This document shows, piece after piece, positions 27,275 through 35,400 of a DNA stretch of 64,000 bases. Positions within the stretch are counted from its first letter, which is position 1; each line of letters opens with the position of its first letter. The translations under genes were made by a program, and so were the position numbers. The notes beneath the pieces were generated by a model that did not search any database, was not told the DNA's origin, and saw nothing but the letters and a program-made list of their open reading frames with translations. The stretch lies in assembly GCF_013303125.1 (NCBI RefSeq), contig NZ_JABTTE010000013.1:38270-102269 (forward strand). Direction: 5' to 3'. This DNA comes from Calidifontibacillus erzurumensis (GTDB lineage: Bacteria > Bacillota > Bacilli > Bacillales > Bacillaceae_J).

Positions 27275-29311
27275 TCACCAAAAGTGATGAAGAATCATAA
27301 TGTTTTTGTATACATCAACCTTTGCTGTAAAATTCGGAGGAATAACTGTTGTTGCATCTAACTGCTCAATAATAGCTGGACCTATGAATTCAACTTCGAC
27401 TGGAATTTTGTCTCGATCATAAATATTCGTTGTAACATATTTGCCATCAAAGTAAACTTCTCTCGTCCCTTTAATTGCATCTTCAATTTTTCCGATTTGT
27501 TCGTATTTCGGAAACTCAGGTTTTGGAACGGTACCAATGGCTGTAACACGAAGTCCATAAATTTCAACTTTTTGTTCCCGATCTGAATAAGCAAACTCAC
27601 GTTCATGTTCTTTATGGAATAATTCTAAAATATCTTCTATAGATGAATTACTTTCACTAATTGGTACCGATAACGAACGCCATTGACCTTGATATCTTAG
27701 ATCAATAAAATTCATTAAGGTTGAATGTTCTTCTGGAATTCCTTCTTCTCTAAGCAGTGCTCTTGCCTCAGCTTTCATGCTTTCATATTCCTTCAATAAA
27801 TCATCCAAGGTTACTTCCGAAGCTTGCTTTAAATATGTTTTCGAAATATCATGCCGTACATCAACGAGTAAACATCCCATCGCTGCAGCTACACCTGGGT
27901 GAGGCGGGATAATTACAGTCGGGATATTTAATTCTTTTGCTAAATGCGCACCATGTAATGGACCTGCACCACCAAATGCAACTAATGCGAAGTCTCTTGG
28001 GTCAAATCCTCGCCGAACCGAAATTAATCTGACCGCATCGCTCATATTCGCGTTTGCTACTTCAATGATTGCGTTTGCTGCTTCTTCTAATGAATAACCA
28101 AATTGATCTGCAATTTTTTGTACAGCTTGTTTCGCCTTTTCTACGTCTAATTTCATAGAGCCGCCTAATAATTCAACACCTAAACGTCCTAACACTAAAT
28201 TCGCATCGGAATTTGTCGGTTCCGTACCACCGCGACCATAGCATGCTGGACCGGGTGAAGCTCCTGCACTTTGTGGACCATTTCGTAATGAACCGCCCTC
28301 ATCGATCCAAGCTAAACTTCCTCCACCTGCACCAATTGTCAAAATTTCAATACTCGGAAACCCAATTGGATAACCATATTCAATTGCCCAATCTTTCGTT
28401 ATTCGAATGTCACCATCATACATTAAGGAAATATCGGTACTTGTTCCCCCCATATCTAAACCTATTGCATTGTTATAACCACATAATTTAGCAATATGTT
28501 TACTTGCAATCGCACCCGCTGCAATTCCTGAACTTGCTAGACGTGCAGCATAACGGGGAACTGTACTTGATGTCATTACACCGCCACCTGAATGTAAAAC
28601 TAAAATATCCTCTTTATAACCACGCTCATGCATTTCTTTTTCTAGCCTATTAATATAAGAAGTCATGATCGGTCCTAATACAGCATTAATAATTGTTGTG
28701 CTCATACGCTCATGTTCAAAGATTTCAGGTAAAACTTCACTTGAGATACAAACATATACCCCAGGTAATTCTTGTTGAAGAATTTCTTTAACTTTTGCTT
28801 CGTTTTCACCATTTACATAAGAATTAATAAAACAAACTGCAATAGATTCTGTTCCACGCTTTTTTAGTTTTCTAGCTAATTCACGAACTTCATTTTCATC
28901 GATGGGCACCAATATTTTTCCTTCATAGTCAGTACGCTCTGTCACTTCAAAACGATCTCGTCGTTTAATATATGGTTTTGCTTTATCTTTATAAGTATCC
29001 CAAATATCTTCTTTAGTACCGCGGCCTATTTCAATTACATCTCGGAAACCTTTTGTGGTAATTAGTGCTGTTTTAGGCAATTTCCTTTCAATAAGTGCAT
29101 TCGTACCTACCGTCGTCCCATGGGAAAAAACTTTAATATGTTTACCATTAATTTTCGCTTTTGCAATTCCCTCTAAAATCCCCTTTTCAGGGTTTGATGG
29201 AGTTGATGATGTTTTAGTAACAAAAATTTCTCCAGTTTCCTCATCGAATACAAAAACATCCGTAAAAGTACCTCCAACATCAATTGCTAAACGTTTTTTA
29301 GCAGCAATCAT
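27275..29311 (-). CDS. hyuA: Hydantoinase/oxoprolinase family subunit A
   Basis: About 678 residues of the HyuA family, with an actin-like ATPase fold. The start RLAIDVGGTFTDVFVFDEETG, the FSHGTTVGTNALIERK segment, GLDMGGTSTDISLMYDG and FALVAFGGAGPLHGAHLA are hallmark motifs. It forms the ATP-dependent amidase or carboxylase with HyuB. GAAGGGG selects the ATG of MIAAKKR; an upstream in-frame ATG would add twelve residues without a ribosome binding site. A sigma-54 promoter lies about 105 bp upstream. The natural substrate (hydantoin, oxoproline-like lactam or other) is not resolved. Confidence 0.92.
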   Translation of the reverse strand: MIAAKKRLAIDVGGTFTDVFVFDEETGEIFVTKTSSTPSNPEKGILEGIAKAKINGKHIKVFSHGTTVGTNALIERKLPKTALITTKGFRDVIEIGRGTKEDIWDTYKDKAKPYIKRRDRFEVTERTDYEGKILVPIDENEVRELARKLKKRGTESIAVCFINSYVNGENEAKVKEILQQELPGVYVCISSEVLPEIFEHERMSTTIINAVLGPIMTSYINRLEKEMHERGYKEDILVLHSGGGVMTSSTVPRYAARLASSGIAAGAIASKHIAKLCGYNNAIGLDMGGTSTDISLMYDGDIRITKDWAIEYGYPIGFPSIEILTIGAGGGSLAWIDEGGSLRNGPQSAGASPGPACYGRGGTEPTNSDANLVLGRLGVELLGGSMKLDVEKAKQAVQKIADQFGYSLEEAANAIIEVANANMSDAVRLISVRRGFDPRDFALVAFGGAGPLHGAHLAKELNIPTVIIPPHPGVAAAMGCLLVDVRHDISKTYLKQASEVTLDDLLKEYESMKAEARALLREEGIPEEHSTLMNFIDLRYQGQWRSLSVPISESNSSIEDILELFHKEHEREFAYSDREQKVEIYGLRVTAIGTVPKPEFPKYEQIGKIEDAIKGTREVYFDGKYVTTNIYDRDKIPVEVEFIGPAIIEQLDATTVIPPNFTAKVDVYKNIMILHHFW

Positions 29312-29414
29312 AAAACCCCTTCTTTCTAAATATTCTGTAAATTTCAATTACAAAATTGAGCTATAAACCCACCGTTAGAATTTCATTACCCAAAAATCGT
29401 TCACAAAATTATAA

Positions 29415-29431
29415 AGCAAAACAAATGCCAA
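29415..29431 (-). promoter_or_regulatory. Sigma-54 promoter of hyuA
   Basis: The minus strand reads TTGGCATTTGTTTTGCT: GG and GC are exactly ten bases apart. It is located about 105 bp upstream of the chosen hyuA start. Confidence 0.85.
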
Positions 29432-29707
29432 CTATACCAGCCCATTTCTTAATTACTTTATTAATAAAACATTTAATGTTCATGAATGTTATATATAGAA
29501 ATCTATCTCGATAAGAAAACTTATTAAAAACTTTTGTAAAGAATAGGACTGTAAATTTTAATTACAATTAATGTTTCAAACGAATCATTATCTGTTGTAA
29601 GCATGTCTGTTTATTTATATCGAAAAAAAGGAAATTTATCTTAAAGTTATTTAAAAATATTAATAAGTAAATTTTCTATAAGTCTTTGCATTTTTTTGCT
29701 TTCTGCA

Positions 29708-29758
29708 ATAAATCATTTCTATTTGCATGAATTCAAAAGTTATGCATTTTTGCATCAC
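29708..29758. promoter_or_regulatory. Enhancer-like repeat upstream of hyuA
   Basis: The segment ends in TATGCATTTTTGCATCAC (29741-29758), matching the site cluster at 20371-20386. It lies about 310 bp upstream of the hyuA sigma-54 promoter. The whole 51 bp recurs at 32608-32658 with three mismatches. Confidence 0.6.
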
Positions 29759-30011
29759 GCTGCCCCATATTGAAATTTGTTCATAACTTTCATGTTTATC
29801 ATTTCTACCCGATCTTTAATAACCGCTCGATATGAATTCCTTCATCAATTCTGTGAAAATACGACGGTGGGAAATTATTTTCATTCGGGTTGCGGCCGCA
29901 AGACCATGGATGTTTTCTTTTCTGTTAACATTTTTAAACATTCGATAATGGTATGCTGGAAATAAGGGATTAGAAAGGAATCATCGAAAAAGTTTTTGAA
30001 CAGCTTCAATT

Positions 30012-30218
30012 TTAGCATTTAAGTCGACAAATAGTGGTGGATTTGTCTGTAATAGCATAACGATTATAAAAAACACTCTCGGGAAACGTTCCTTTCTCAT
30101 GACAATGACTGCATATAGTAATAATTGGAAAATTATTTGCTTTTCCCCTTTGATGGTAGGTGACTAAATCAATTCCAAAATCAAAAAAATCCTCTTGGAT
30201 AATATGAAAAAATTTTAC
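30012..30218 (-). pseudogene. C-terminal remnant of a zinc-binding or HNH-like protein
   Basis: An open frame of about 68 codons without a start codon reads DFFDFGIDLVTYHQRGK and then FPIITICSHCHEKGTFPES, ending at a stop after KSTTICRLKC. The CxxC/H pattern resembles a zinc site of HNH-type proteins. Upstream the frame is closed by stops. It is a decayed fragment; the family is uncertain. No other gene is visible in 29777-30640. Confidence 0.35.
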
Positions 30219-30259
30219 ATATTATCCAGGAGGATATCCAGTCCTCTTGCCGGAGGACT
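30184..30259 (-). terminator. Strong 17-bp hairpin plus adjacent 7-bp hairpin
   Basis: 30190-30206 pairs with 30218-30234 with one G-U pair, and AGTCCTC (30240-30246) pairs with GAGGACT (30253-30259). On the minus strand the large stem is followed by TTTTTTTGATTTT. It lacks an intact gene immediately upstream. Confidence 0.5.
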
Positions 30260-30643
30260 TTGAAAATATTACATGCTTTTTTAAGGAAATAAAGCGAGAG
30301 TTTACATTAAAACCACTTTTAAAAGCCACTATATATACTCACTATTGCGGTTTCAACATTATGGACGAGAGATAATTATTTTCATTCGATGTTGTAGATG
30401 AAAGATTTTATGTTTTTATAGAAATTATTTAAAAGTGTCAGAGGATATTCTTGTTTTACTTAGATTTCTTCTTTTAAATTTGTCGTTTCCTCAACTTTTT
30501 TGTCTAATTATTTTATATTTACATAAAACGGAATATTTTGTAACATTTTACAGGGTTAGGGAAAGTTTAAGTAATCCCTTACCTCATTAACTATCAACAG
30601 AAATGTATTTCTATTAATAATACCGCATTGGGGGATTATTGTA

Positions 30644-31134
30644 ATGTCTAATCAAAAATTATTTGGTTATAAGTGTTATTTGGATAAAAATAAAGAATCT
30701 CATATTCAGGTTGAAATATACTATTACAGTTTTCAAATTTATTCAATAATAACAAATCGTTTATTCACTCCTTTTCGATAATAGGGAGAGAAAAAGCAAT
30801 TGGGTATCAGCTGCGGCTAACAGAAAATCAGCTTAAAAATCTAAAAAACACCATCGAAAATCTAGGGCTTAATTTTGATGAAATATTTGAAAAAGAAAAA
30901 AAACACTTTTATCTTCCAGTATTCATAGGTGATGATTTTCATGAAGGGATCGTTTATGAAAATGAAAATGGGGATTGGGATGTTTATGATGTCGAAGGAG
31001 AATTACAAAAAAAGTTTGCTTCTAACAATGATGAAATATTTCTATTTAGTCAACCTTGTTCCAAAAATAGGGATGAATTAGAAAAAATGTTTATTGATTG
31101 GATTAAAAAAATAAATAAGTTTGTAATGAAGTAG
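30644..31134 (+). pseudogene. Frameshifted hypothetical gene
   Basis: ATG after GGGGGATT opens a frame (MSNQKLFGYKCYLDKNKES...) that ends after about 45 codons at TAATAG. A second frame then reads SFSIIGREKAIGYQLRLTENQ and continues through VFIGDDFHEGIVYENENGDWDVYDVEGE to MKK-type Lys-rich C-terminal residues and a TAG. The two together look like one acidic cytoplasmic protein of about 160 residues broken by a frameshift near 30760-30790. The family is unknown to me. Confidence 0.6.
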
Positions 31135-31199
31135 TACTATACTTGCATTTTCATTTAAATGTGAAAACAGGCGTGAAAATTTAATGTTTTCTACGAAAA

Positions 31200-31310
31200 A
31201 GGCACTTGAAATTATTTCCAAATTTTGGGTTGTGGAAGTGTAAACAATACTTTTACAACGACTGCAACAGTACAGATCCAAAGGTAATTCCGAATTGCAT
31301 TTGGGCATAG
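31200..31310 (-). pseudogene. Remnant paralogue of the membrane protein at 41.3-41.8 kb
   Basis: One minus-strand frame reads NYLWICTVAVVVKVLFTL, closely matching NFILWICMFAVVAKILFTL near the start of the intact gene at 41339-41752, and the DNA is also similar (31237-31290 against 41670-41720). A different frame begins with an ATG and a strong GAGGAGG site, so a 76-codon out-of-frame peptide could be made, but it is probably meaningless. Only the first 30 or so codons of the paralogue survive. Confidence 0.55.
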
Positions 31311-31439
31311 AAAAACCTCCTCAAAAAATGTAAGGAGATTATCTCATAGCTATTAATTTCGGTATAGATGAAGGGATTTAACACTTACTCTCTATATAGA
31401 TACTTATTGCACTACCTAATATTGGAAGGATATTTCCTC

Positions 31440-32006
31440 CTATTTTAAGCTATGCAACCATTCTTCCAGAACGGTAATAGTTTTATCGACTTTTGCTCGT
31501 TTCACCATATAATTAATATCTAACCGGTCAAAATGAAGAAGTAACAACCGTTTTCCCCATTCACAGTCTGAAGATGATTTCCAATGAACACATGCTCGAA
31601 GACGGTCTAAAATTATGTCCTCTATTCCAATGACAAATACTTTATAACCATCCTCAAGATAAAGCTCTATCACTTTCTCGTCATCCGCATCTTCTAAAAT
31701 ATCACTAGGAATTTCAATACTTACCAACAATCGCTCGTGATACCAATGTCTTCCTTCTTTAACAAACCCTAATTCTAATAAAATATCATTAACTGCTTCC
31801 CTATCACTAATAATCAGATCAATATCCGCTGTAGTATAATCACTTCTAGTATAAATTTCAACAGCAAGTCCTCCTACAATTATAGGATGAAGATTCTTTT
31901 CCTCTAAAAGAGACGTTAATATTGCCGTTACCTTTAACATCTTCTCAAATTGAGTGGCGGACTGGAGTTCTTGTAATTGTTCCTTTGCTTTTTCAATCAA
32001 GCTCAT
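31440..32006 (-). CDS. Nucleotidyltransferase-fold protein (AbiEii/DUF6036-like)
   Basis: A 188-residue protein. IIVGGLAVEIYTRSDYTTADIDLII (about residues 42-66) is the GG...DxD motif of minimal nucleotidyltransferases, as seen in AbiEii-type toxins and related uncharacterised proteins. A third acidic residue is probably in VSIEIPSDILEDAD. The C-terminal IEDIILDRLRACVHWKSSSDCEWGKR helix also fits this group. Its start overlaps the end of the upstream small gene by about 14 bp, indicating tight coupling. A toxin-like role is possible but unproven. Confidence 0.72.
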   Translation of the reverse strand: MSLIEKAKEQLQELQSATQFEKMLKVTAILTSLLEEKNLHPIIVGGLAVEIYTRSDYTTADIDLIISDREAVNDILLELGFVKEGRHWYHERLLVSIEIPSDILEDADDEKVIELYLEDGYKVFVIGIEDIILDRLRACVHWKSSSDCEWGKRLLLLHFDRLDINYMVKRAKVDKTITVLEEWLHSLK

Positions 32007-32226
32007 AATACCACACTCGTTCTGATAAATATTTAACCTTTCCTTCCTGCTCTGCCTTTTCCCACTTCTTTTTAGAAAGTATATCTAGAATTTTAATTTC
32101 ATCAGGATCTCTAGGTCTTGTTCGGAATGTCCGTTGGTCAGATTTTTCTTTTAGTATTTTCCGTTCAACATTAGTCTTATTGGATTGAATCCATTTATCA
32201 ATATCTGAAAAATCAATTTTTTTCAC
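31993..32226 (-). CDS. Small basic partner of the nucleotidyltransferase
   Basis: About 77 residues, highly charged, no membrane segment, with motifs RTFRTRPRDPDEIKILD and KKWEKAEQEGKVKYLSERVWYYELD. No ATG is present; the GTG placed five bases after AGGTGG is preferred over the GTG three codons upstream, which overlaps that site. It overlaps the following nucleotidyltransferase gene. The size, charge and order (small gene first) recall an antitoxin, but I do not recognise a DNA-binding fold. Confidence 0.6.
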   Translation of the reverse strand: MKKIDFSDIDKWIQSNKTNVERKILKEKSDQRTFRTRPRDPDEIKILDILSKKKWEKAEQEGKVKYLSERVWYYELD

Positions 32227-32607
32227 TACATCCACCTCTCGATTTTCCTATATTTTAACATTTTTTTGTTGGAATTCCTAGTAAACCAAGGGACAACTCT
32301 GTTGTTTTCCTACTTATCACCAGAACCAAGACTCCGATCATGAAGAGGAAAACACTAGAACACTCCTTGTTTCAACCGTCCCATTGTTTCATTCTTTTAT
32401 TTTCTTTCTACCAGTGCAACTGTTTCAAAATGTGTGAAGTAAATGAAAGGAAATATTTCCATCGACTCAAAATTTGTTTTAATAGTTTCTCTTCCTTCTT
32501 TTTTTCAATTAAAGACTTATTTGCCAATTTCACTCTGCTAAAGTTGAGTTGCTAAAAATATTTTTTAACGAATTATTTAAAATTGTTTCCATTTTTTGCC
32601 ATCTACT

Positions 32608-32658
32608 ATAAATCATTTCTATTTGCAAGTATTCAAAAGTTATGCATTTTTTCATCAC
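32608..32658. repeat. Second copy of the hyuA enhancer-like repeat
   Basis: 48 of 51 bases match 29708-29758, including TATGCATTTTTTCATCAC. No sigma-54 promoter was found between here and 33016. The remainder of 32236-32900 is AT-rich without a gene. Confidence 0.75.
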
Positions 32659-32930
32659 AATCCTCTATCTGGAAATTGGATTGGAAAATTCTAATGAACG
32701 AACTAACATAAATTCATTTTTTATTACTAAATCTATTCAATGGCTCATCTCGATTTGAATTCCACCATTTTTTGAATGGTTTCCTATCTTTTCATCAGTT
32801 ATTGGTATCTTTCATTAATTCCATTATTTGTAATTTAATTCTCCAATGAAATTTTCCATTCCATCCCTTTTTCATTACAAAAAATAATAGATATAAATTC
32901 AAAATTTTTTTAAAAATTTCATACTTTCGA

Positions 32931-32960
32931 TTGACACTTTTTTGAAATTCGGTTTATAAT
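32931..32960 (+). promoter_or_regulatory. Sigma-A promoter of the acyl-CoA dehydrogenase operon
   Basis: TTGACA (32931-32936) and TATAAT (32955-32960) are perfect hexamers 18 bp apart. The start codon of the first gene lies 55 bp further on. Confidence 0.85.
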
Positions 32961-32971
32961 TTTTATACATT

Positions 32972-32999
32972 TACGGTAATGATTACCGTAATACGGTAA
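32972..32999. promoter_or_regulatory. Operator of overlapping ACGGTAA palindromes
   Basis: TACGGTAAT-G-ATTACCGTA (32972-32990) is a perfect 9-1-9 palindrome. It overlaps a second one, TTACCGTA-A-TACGGTAA (32983-32999), giving three half-sites at the transcription start region, a placement suited to repression. Confidence 0.8.
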
Positions 33000-33015
33000 A
33001 AAGAGGAGGGGTAAA

Positions 33016-34170
33016 ATGTTTCAATTACCAACTGTTCAATTTACAGAGGAACAAGAAGCTTTTCGTTTAGAAGTACGTAATTTCCTACAAGAGCATGTAG
33101 AAAAAGGAACATTTACACCAAAATGTGATTCATGGCTAAGCGGAGCTGATCCAGCATTCTCGAAACTAATCGGTGAGCAAGGATGGATTGGCATGACATG
33201 GCCTAAAAAATATGGTGGTCATGAGCGCAGTACGATTGATCGCTATATTTTAACGGAAGAGTTTTTAGCAATCGGAGCGCCTGTAGCAGCTCACTGGTTT
33301 GCTGATCGCCAAACAGGTCCATTACTACTTCGCTACGGTACTGAAGAGCAAAAACAATTTTTTCTACCTAAAATTGCGAAAGGTGAATGCTATTTTGCCA
33401 TTGGTTTAAGTGAACCAAATAGTGGTTCAGATTTAGCATCAGTGAAAACACGCGCAGAAAAGGTTGAGGGCGGCTGGATTGTAAATGGTCAAAAGATTTG
33501 GACAAGTAACGCTCATGTATGCCATTACATGGTAACACTTGTGCGCACAAGTCCATTTGATGGAAAAAACAAGCATGCTGGGTTAAGTCAATTGATTATT
33601 GATTTACATGCTAAAGGAGTGACCATCGCTCCAATTAAATTTTTAACAGGAGAACATCATTTCAACGAAGTATTTTTCGACGATGTTTTTGTACCGGATG
33701 ATATGGTCGTTGGAGAGATTGGGAATGGATGGGAACAAGGCTTAGCGGAACTTGCGTTTGAACGAAGCGGCCCAGAGCGCATTTTAAGTACGTTTCCTCT
33801 TTTAGATGAACTTATTCAAGAATTAAAGCGCCAACGCAATAAAGAAGGATTAAAGCAAGCAACGAAACTTCTTTCACAATTGTGGGGCTTACGCAACTTA
33901 TCAATTGGTGTCGCACAGTTATTAGAATCAGGCAATGCTAAAGATGTTGCCATTCCTGCTTCTTTAGTAAAAGCAATTGGTACTAAATTTGAACAAAGTA
34001 TCCCTGAAATTGCACGACTACTAGTGACTACATATCCGAAACTAGATGCAGAGCGAAAATTCGATCGTTACATGGCACAGTCTATTCTACATTCTCCAGG
34101 CTTTACAATCCGCGGTGGTACAACAGAAATTTTATTCGGCATGGTAGCGAAAGGAGTTGTGGCAAGATGA
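33016..34170 (+). CDS. Acyl-CoA dehydrogenase, large subunit
   Basis: A 384-residue flavoprotein of the acyl-CoA dehydrogenase superfamily. The signature CYFAIGLSEPNSGSDLASVKTRAE (FAD/substrate loop), VNGQKIWTSNAH and the C-terminal GFTIRGGTTEILFGMVAKGVV are present. AGAGGAGGGG precedes the ATG. The stop overlaps the start of a second, shorter acyl-CoA dehydrogenase (ATGA), the arrangement of alpha2-beta2 enzymes that act on bulky or branched CoA thioesters such as steroid side chains. The substrate is not identifiable. Confidence 0.9.
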   Translation: MFQLPTVQFTEEQEAFRLEVRNFLQEHVEKGTFTPKCDSWLSGADPAFSKLIGEQGWIGMTWPKKYGGHERSTIDRYILTEEFLAIGAPVAAHWFADRQTGPLLLRYGTEEQKQFFLPKIAKGECYFAIGLSEPNSGSDLASVKTRAEKVEGGWIVNGQKIWTSNAHVCHYMVTLVRTSPFDGKNKHAGLSQLIIDLHAKGVTIAPIKFLTGEHHFNEVFFDDVFVPDDMVVGEIGNGWEQGLAELAFERSGPERILSTFPLLDELIQELKRQRNKEGLKQATKLLSQLWGLRNLSIGVAQLLESGNAKDVAIPASLVKAIGTKFEQSIPEIARLLVTTYPKLDAERKFDRYMAQSILHSPGFTIRGGTTEILFGMVAKGVVAR

Positions 34171-35216
34171 GTGAAATGAAAGACATGATTTTAGAAGTTG
34201 CTGAACGAATGTTAGCCGATCGTGTCACAAAAGATGTAGTAGACGTCCTTGAAAAAGGTGACTGGGCAAAAGATATTTGGACTTTATTTAAAGAAAACGG
34301 CATGGTCGACGTTGCGCTTTCAGAAGAGCATGGAGGTGCAGGTGGTGACTTAGACGACTTACTAAACCTTGTGCGCCTAACAGGTAAATATGCTGCACCA
34401 ATCCCATTTGCAGAAACAACATTTGCCAATTTACTACTTGAAACTGCGAATCTAGCTGCAGTTGATAAAATCGCTACTTACTCTCTTCAAGAAGGCTTAA
34501 TTTTACAAGATGATCGAATTTCTGGAACTTTACAAAACGTTCCATGGGCAAGATATGCAAACTACTTAGTTGCCTTCGTAAAGAGCAATCTAGGCGTACA
34601 AGTTGCTCTTATCGATTTGGGAGATGTAACGATTAAACCTAGCTGCAACTTAGCAAGTGAGCCGCGCGATACTGTCATATTGAACAATGCGAGTGCAACT
34701 TTATCATCCGTTTTATCAGAAGAACAAATTTTGCATGTTCAGTCTATTGAAACTGCATTTAAAATCGCTTTAATGACAGGTGCCATTGAAAAAATAAATG
34801 ATTTATCTGTCCAATATTCTAAAGAACGTGAGCAATTTGGCCGGCCAATTCATCGATTCCAGTTAGTCCAACTCCAAATTGCACAATTAGCTGGTGAAAC
34901 AGCCATTGCAATCGCTGCATTCAATAACGTATGTGCCGCCATTCTAGCAAACAATTATTTGCATGAAATTGCGTATGCCCGTATTCGCTTTGAAGATGCT
35001 ATTACAACTGTCGCAACAGTTTCCCATCAATTGCATGCAGCTATTGGTACAACACATGAGTATGCATTACATCAATATACGCGACGCTTATGGTCTTGGC
35101 GCGATGAAGGTACAAATTGTGATTTCTGGAGTGAACACATTGCCGACTATTTATTAAATCATGATGGCAAACTTTGGCCATATATAACGAAAACGGCTGA
35201 AACAGTAAAAAGTTAG
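34167..35216 (+). CDS. Acyl-CoA dehydrogenase, small subunit
   Basis: A 349-residue divergent acyl-CoA dehydrogenase. The N-terminal helices and the C-terminal YSKEREQFGRPIHRFQLVQLQIAQLAGE motif (the RxQFGxPI FAD contact) and ATVSHQLHAAIGTTHEYALHQYTRRLWSW are characteristic. The middle beta domain is weakly conserved. Translationally coupled to the large subunit by a 4-bp overlap, it probably forms a heteromer with it, as in two-gene FadE systems. Confidence 0.85.
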   Translation: MSEMKDMILEVAERMLADRVTKDVVDVLEKGDWAKDIWTLFKENGMVDVALSEEHGGAGGDLDDLLNLVRLTGKYAAPIPFAETTFANLLLETANLAAVDKIATYSLQEGLILQDDRISGTLQNVPWARYANYLVAFVKSNLGVQVALIDLGDVTIKPSCNLASEPRDTVILNNASATLSSVLSEEQILHVQSIETAFKIALMTGAIEKINDLSVQYSKEREQFGRPIHRFQLVQLQIAQLAGETAIAIAAFNNVCAAILANNYLHEIAYARIRFEDAITTVATVSHQLHAAIGTTHEYALHQYTRRLWSWRDEGTNCDFWSEHIADYLLNHDGKLWPYITKTAETVKS

Positions 35217-35244
35217 GTTCTATTTTACTTCCCATATCTTTTAA

Positions 35245-35314
35245 GCGCTAGCTTCCTAGTTCCTTAGTGACTTAGTTTCATAGAACGGTCTTCCCTTTGA
35301 AAAAAAGCTAGCGC
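35245..35314. repeat. 10-bp inverted repeat inside the acd operon
   Basis: GCGCTAGCTT (35245-35254) and AAGCTAGCGC (35305-35314) flank 50 bases between the small dehydrogenase subunit and the enoyl-CoA hydratase gene. It could fold the intercistronic RNA and set differential expression. Confidence 0.6.
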
Positions 35315-35400
35315 AGAATATCCATTAATATCTGGACCGCCAAAATGAATGGAGGCAAAACTGTCGATTAATATAGATGAAAAAAATAGGAGGAATTTCC

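Noticed and set aside
29777..29965. A 62-codon plus-strand frame in the hyuA-acd gap
   Set aside because: No ribosome binding site, unlikely composition and no recognisable motif; the area consists of gene remnants.
32660..33015. A sigma-54 promoter for the acyl-CoA dehydrogenase operon
   Set aside because: No GG-N10-GC pair was found in the right context; a perfect sigma-A promoter is present instead.
34103..34429. A 108-codon frame antisense to the acyl-CoA dehydrogenase genes
   Set aside because: It is a shadow of two well-supported coupled genes on the other strand.
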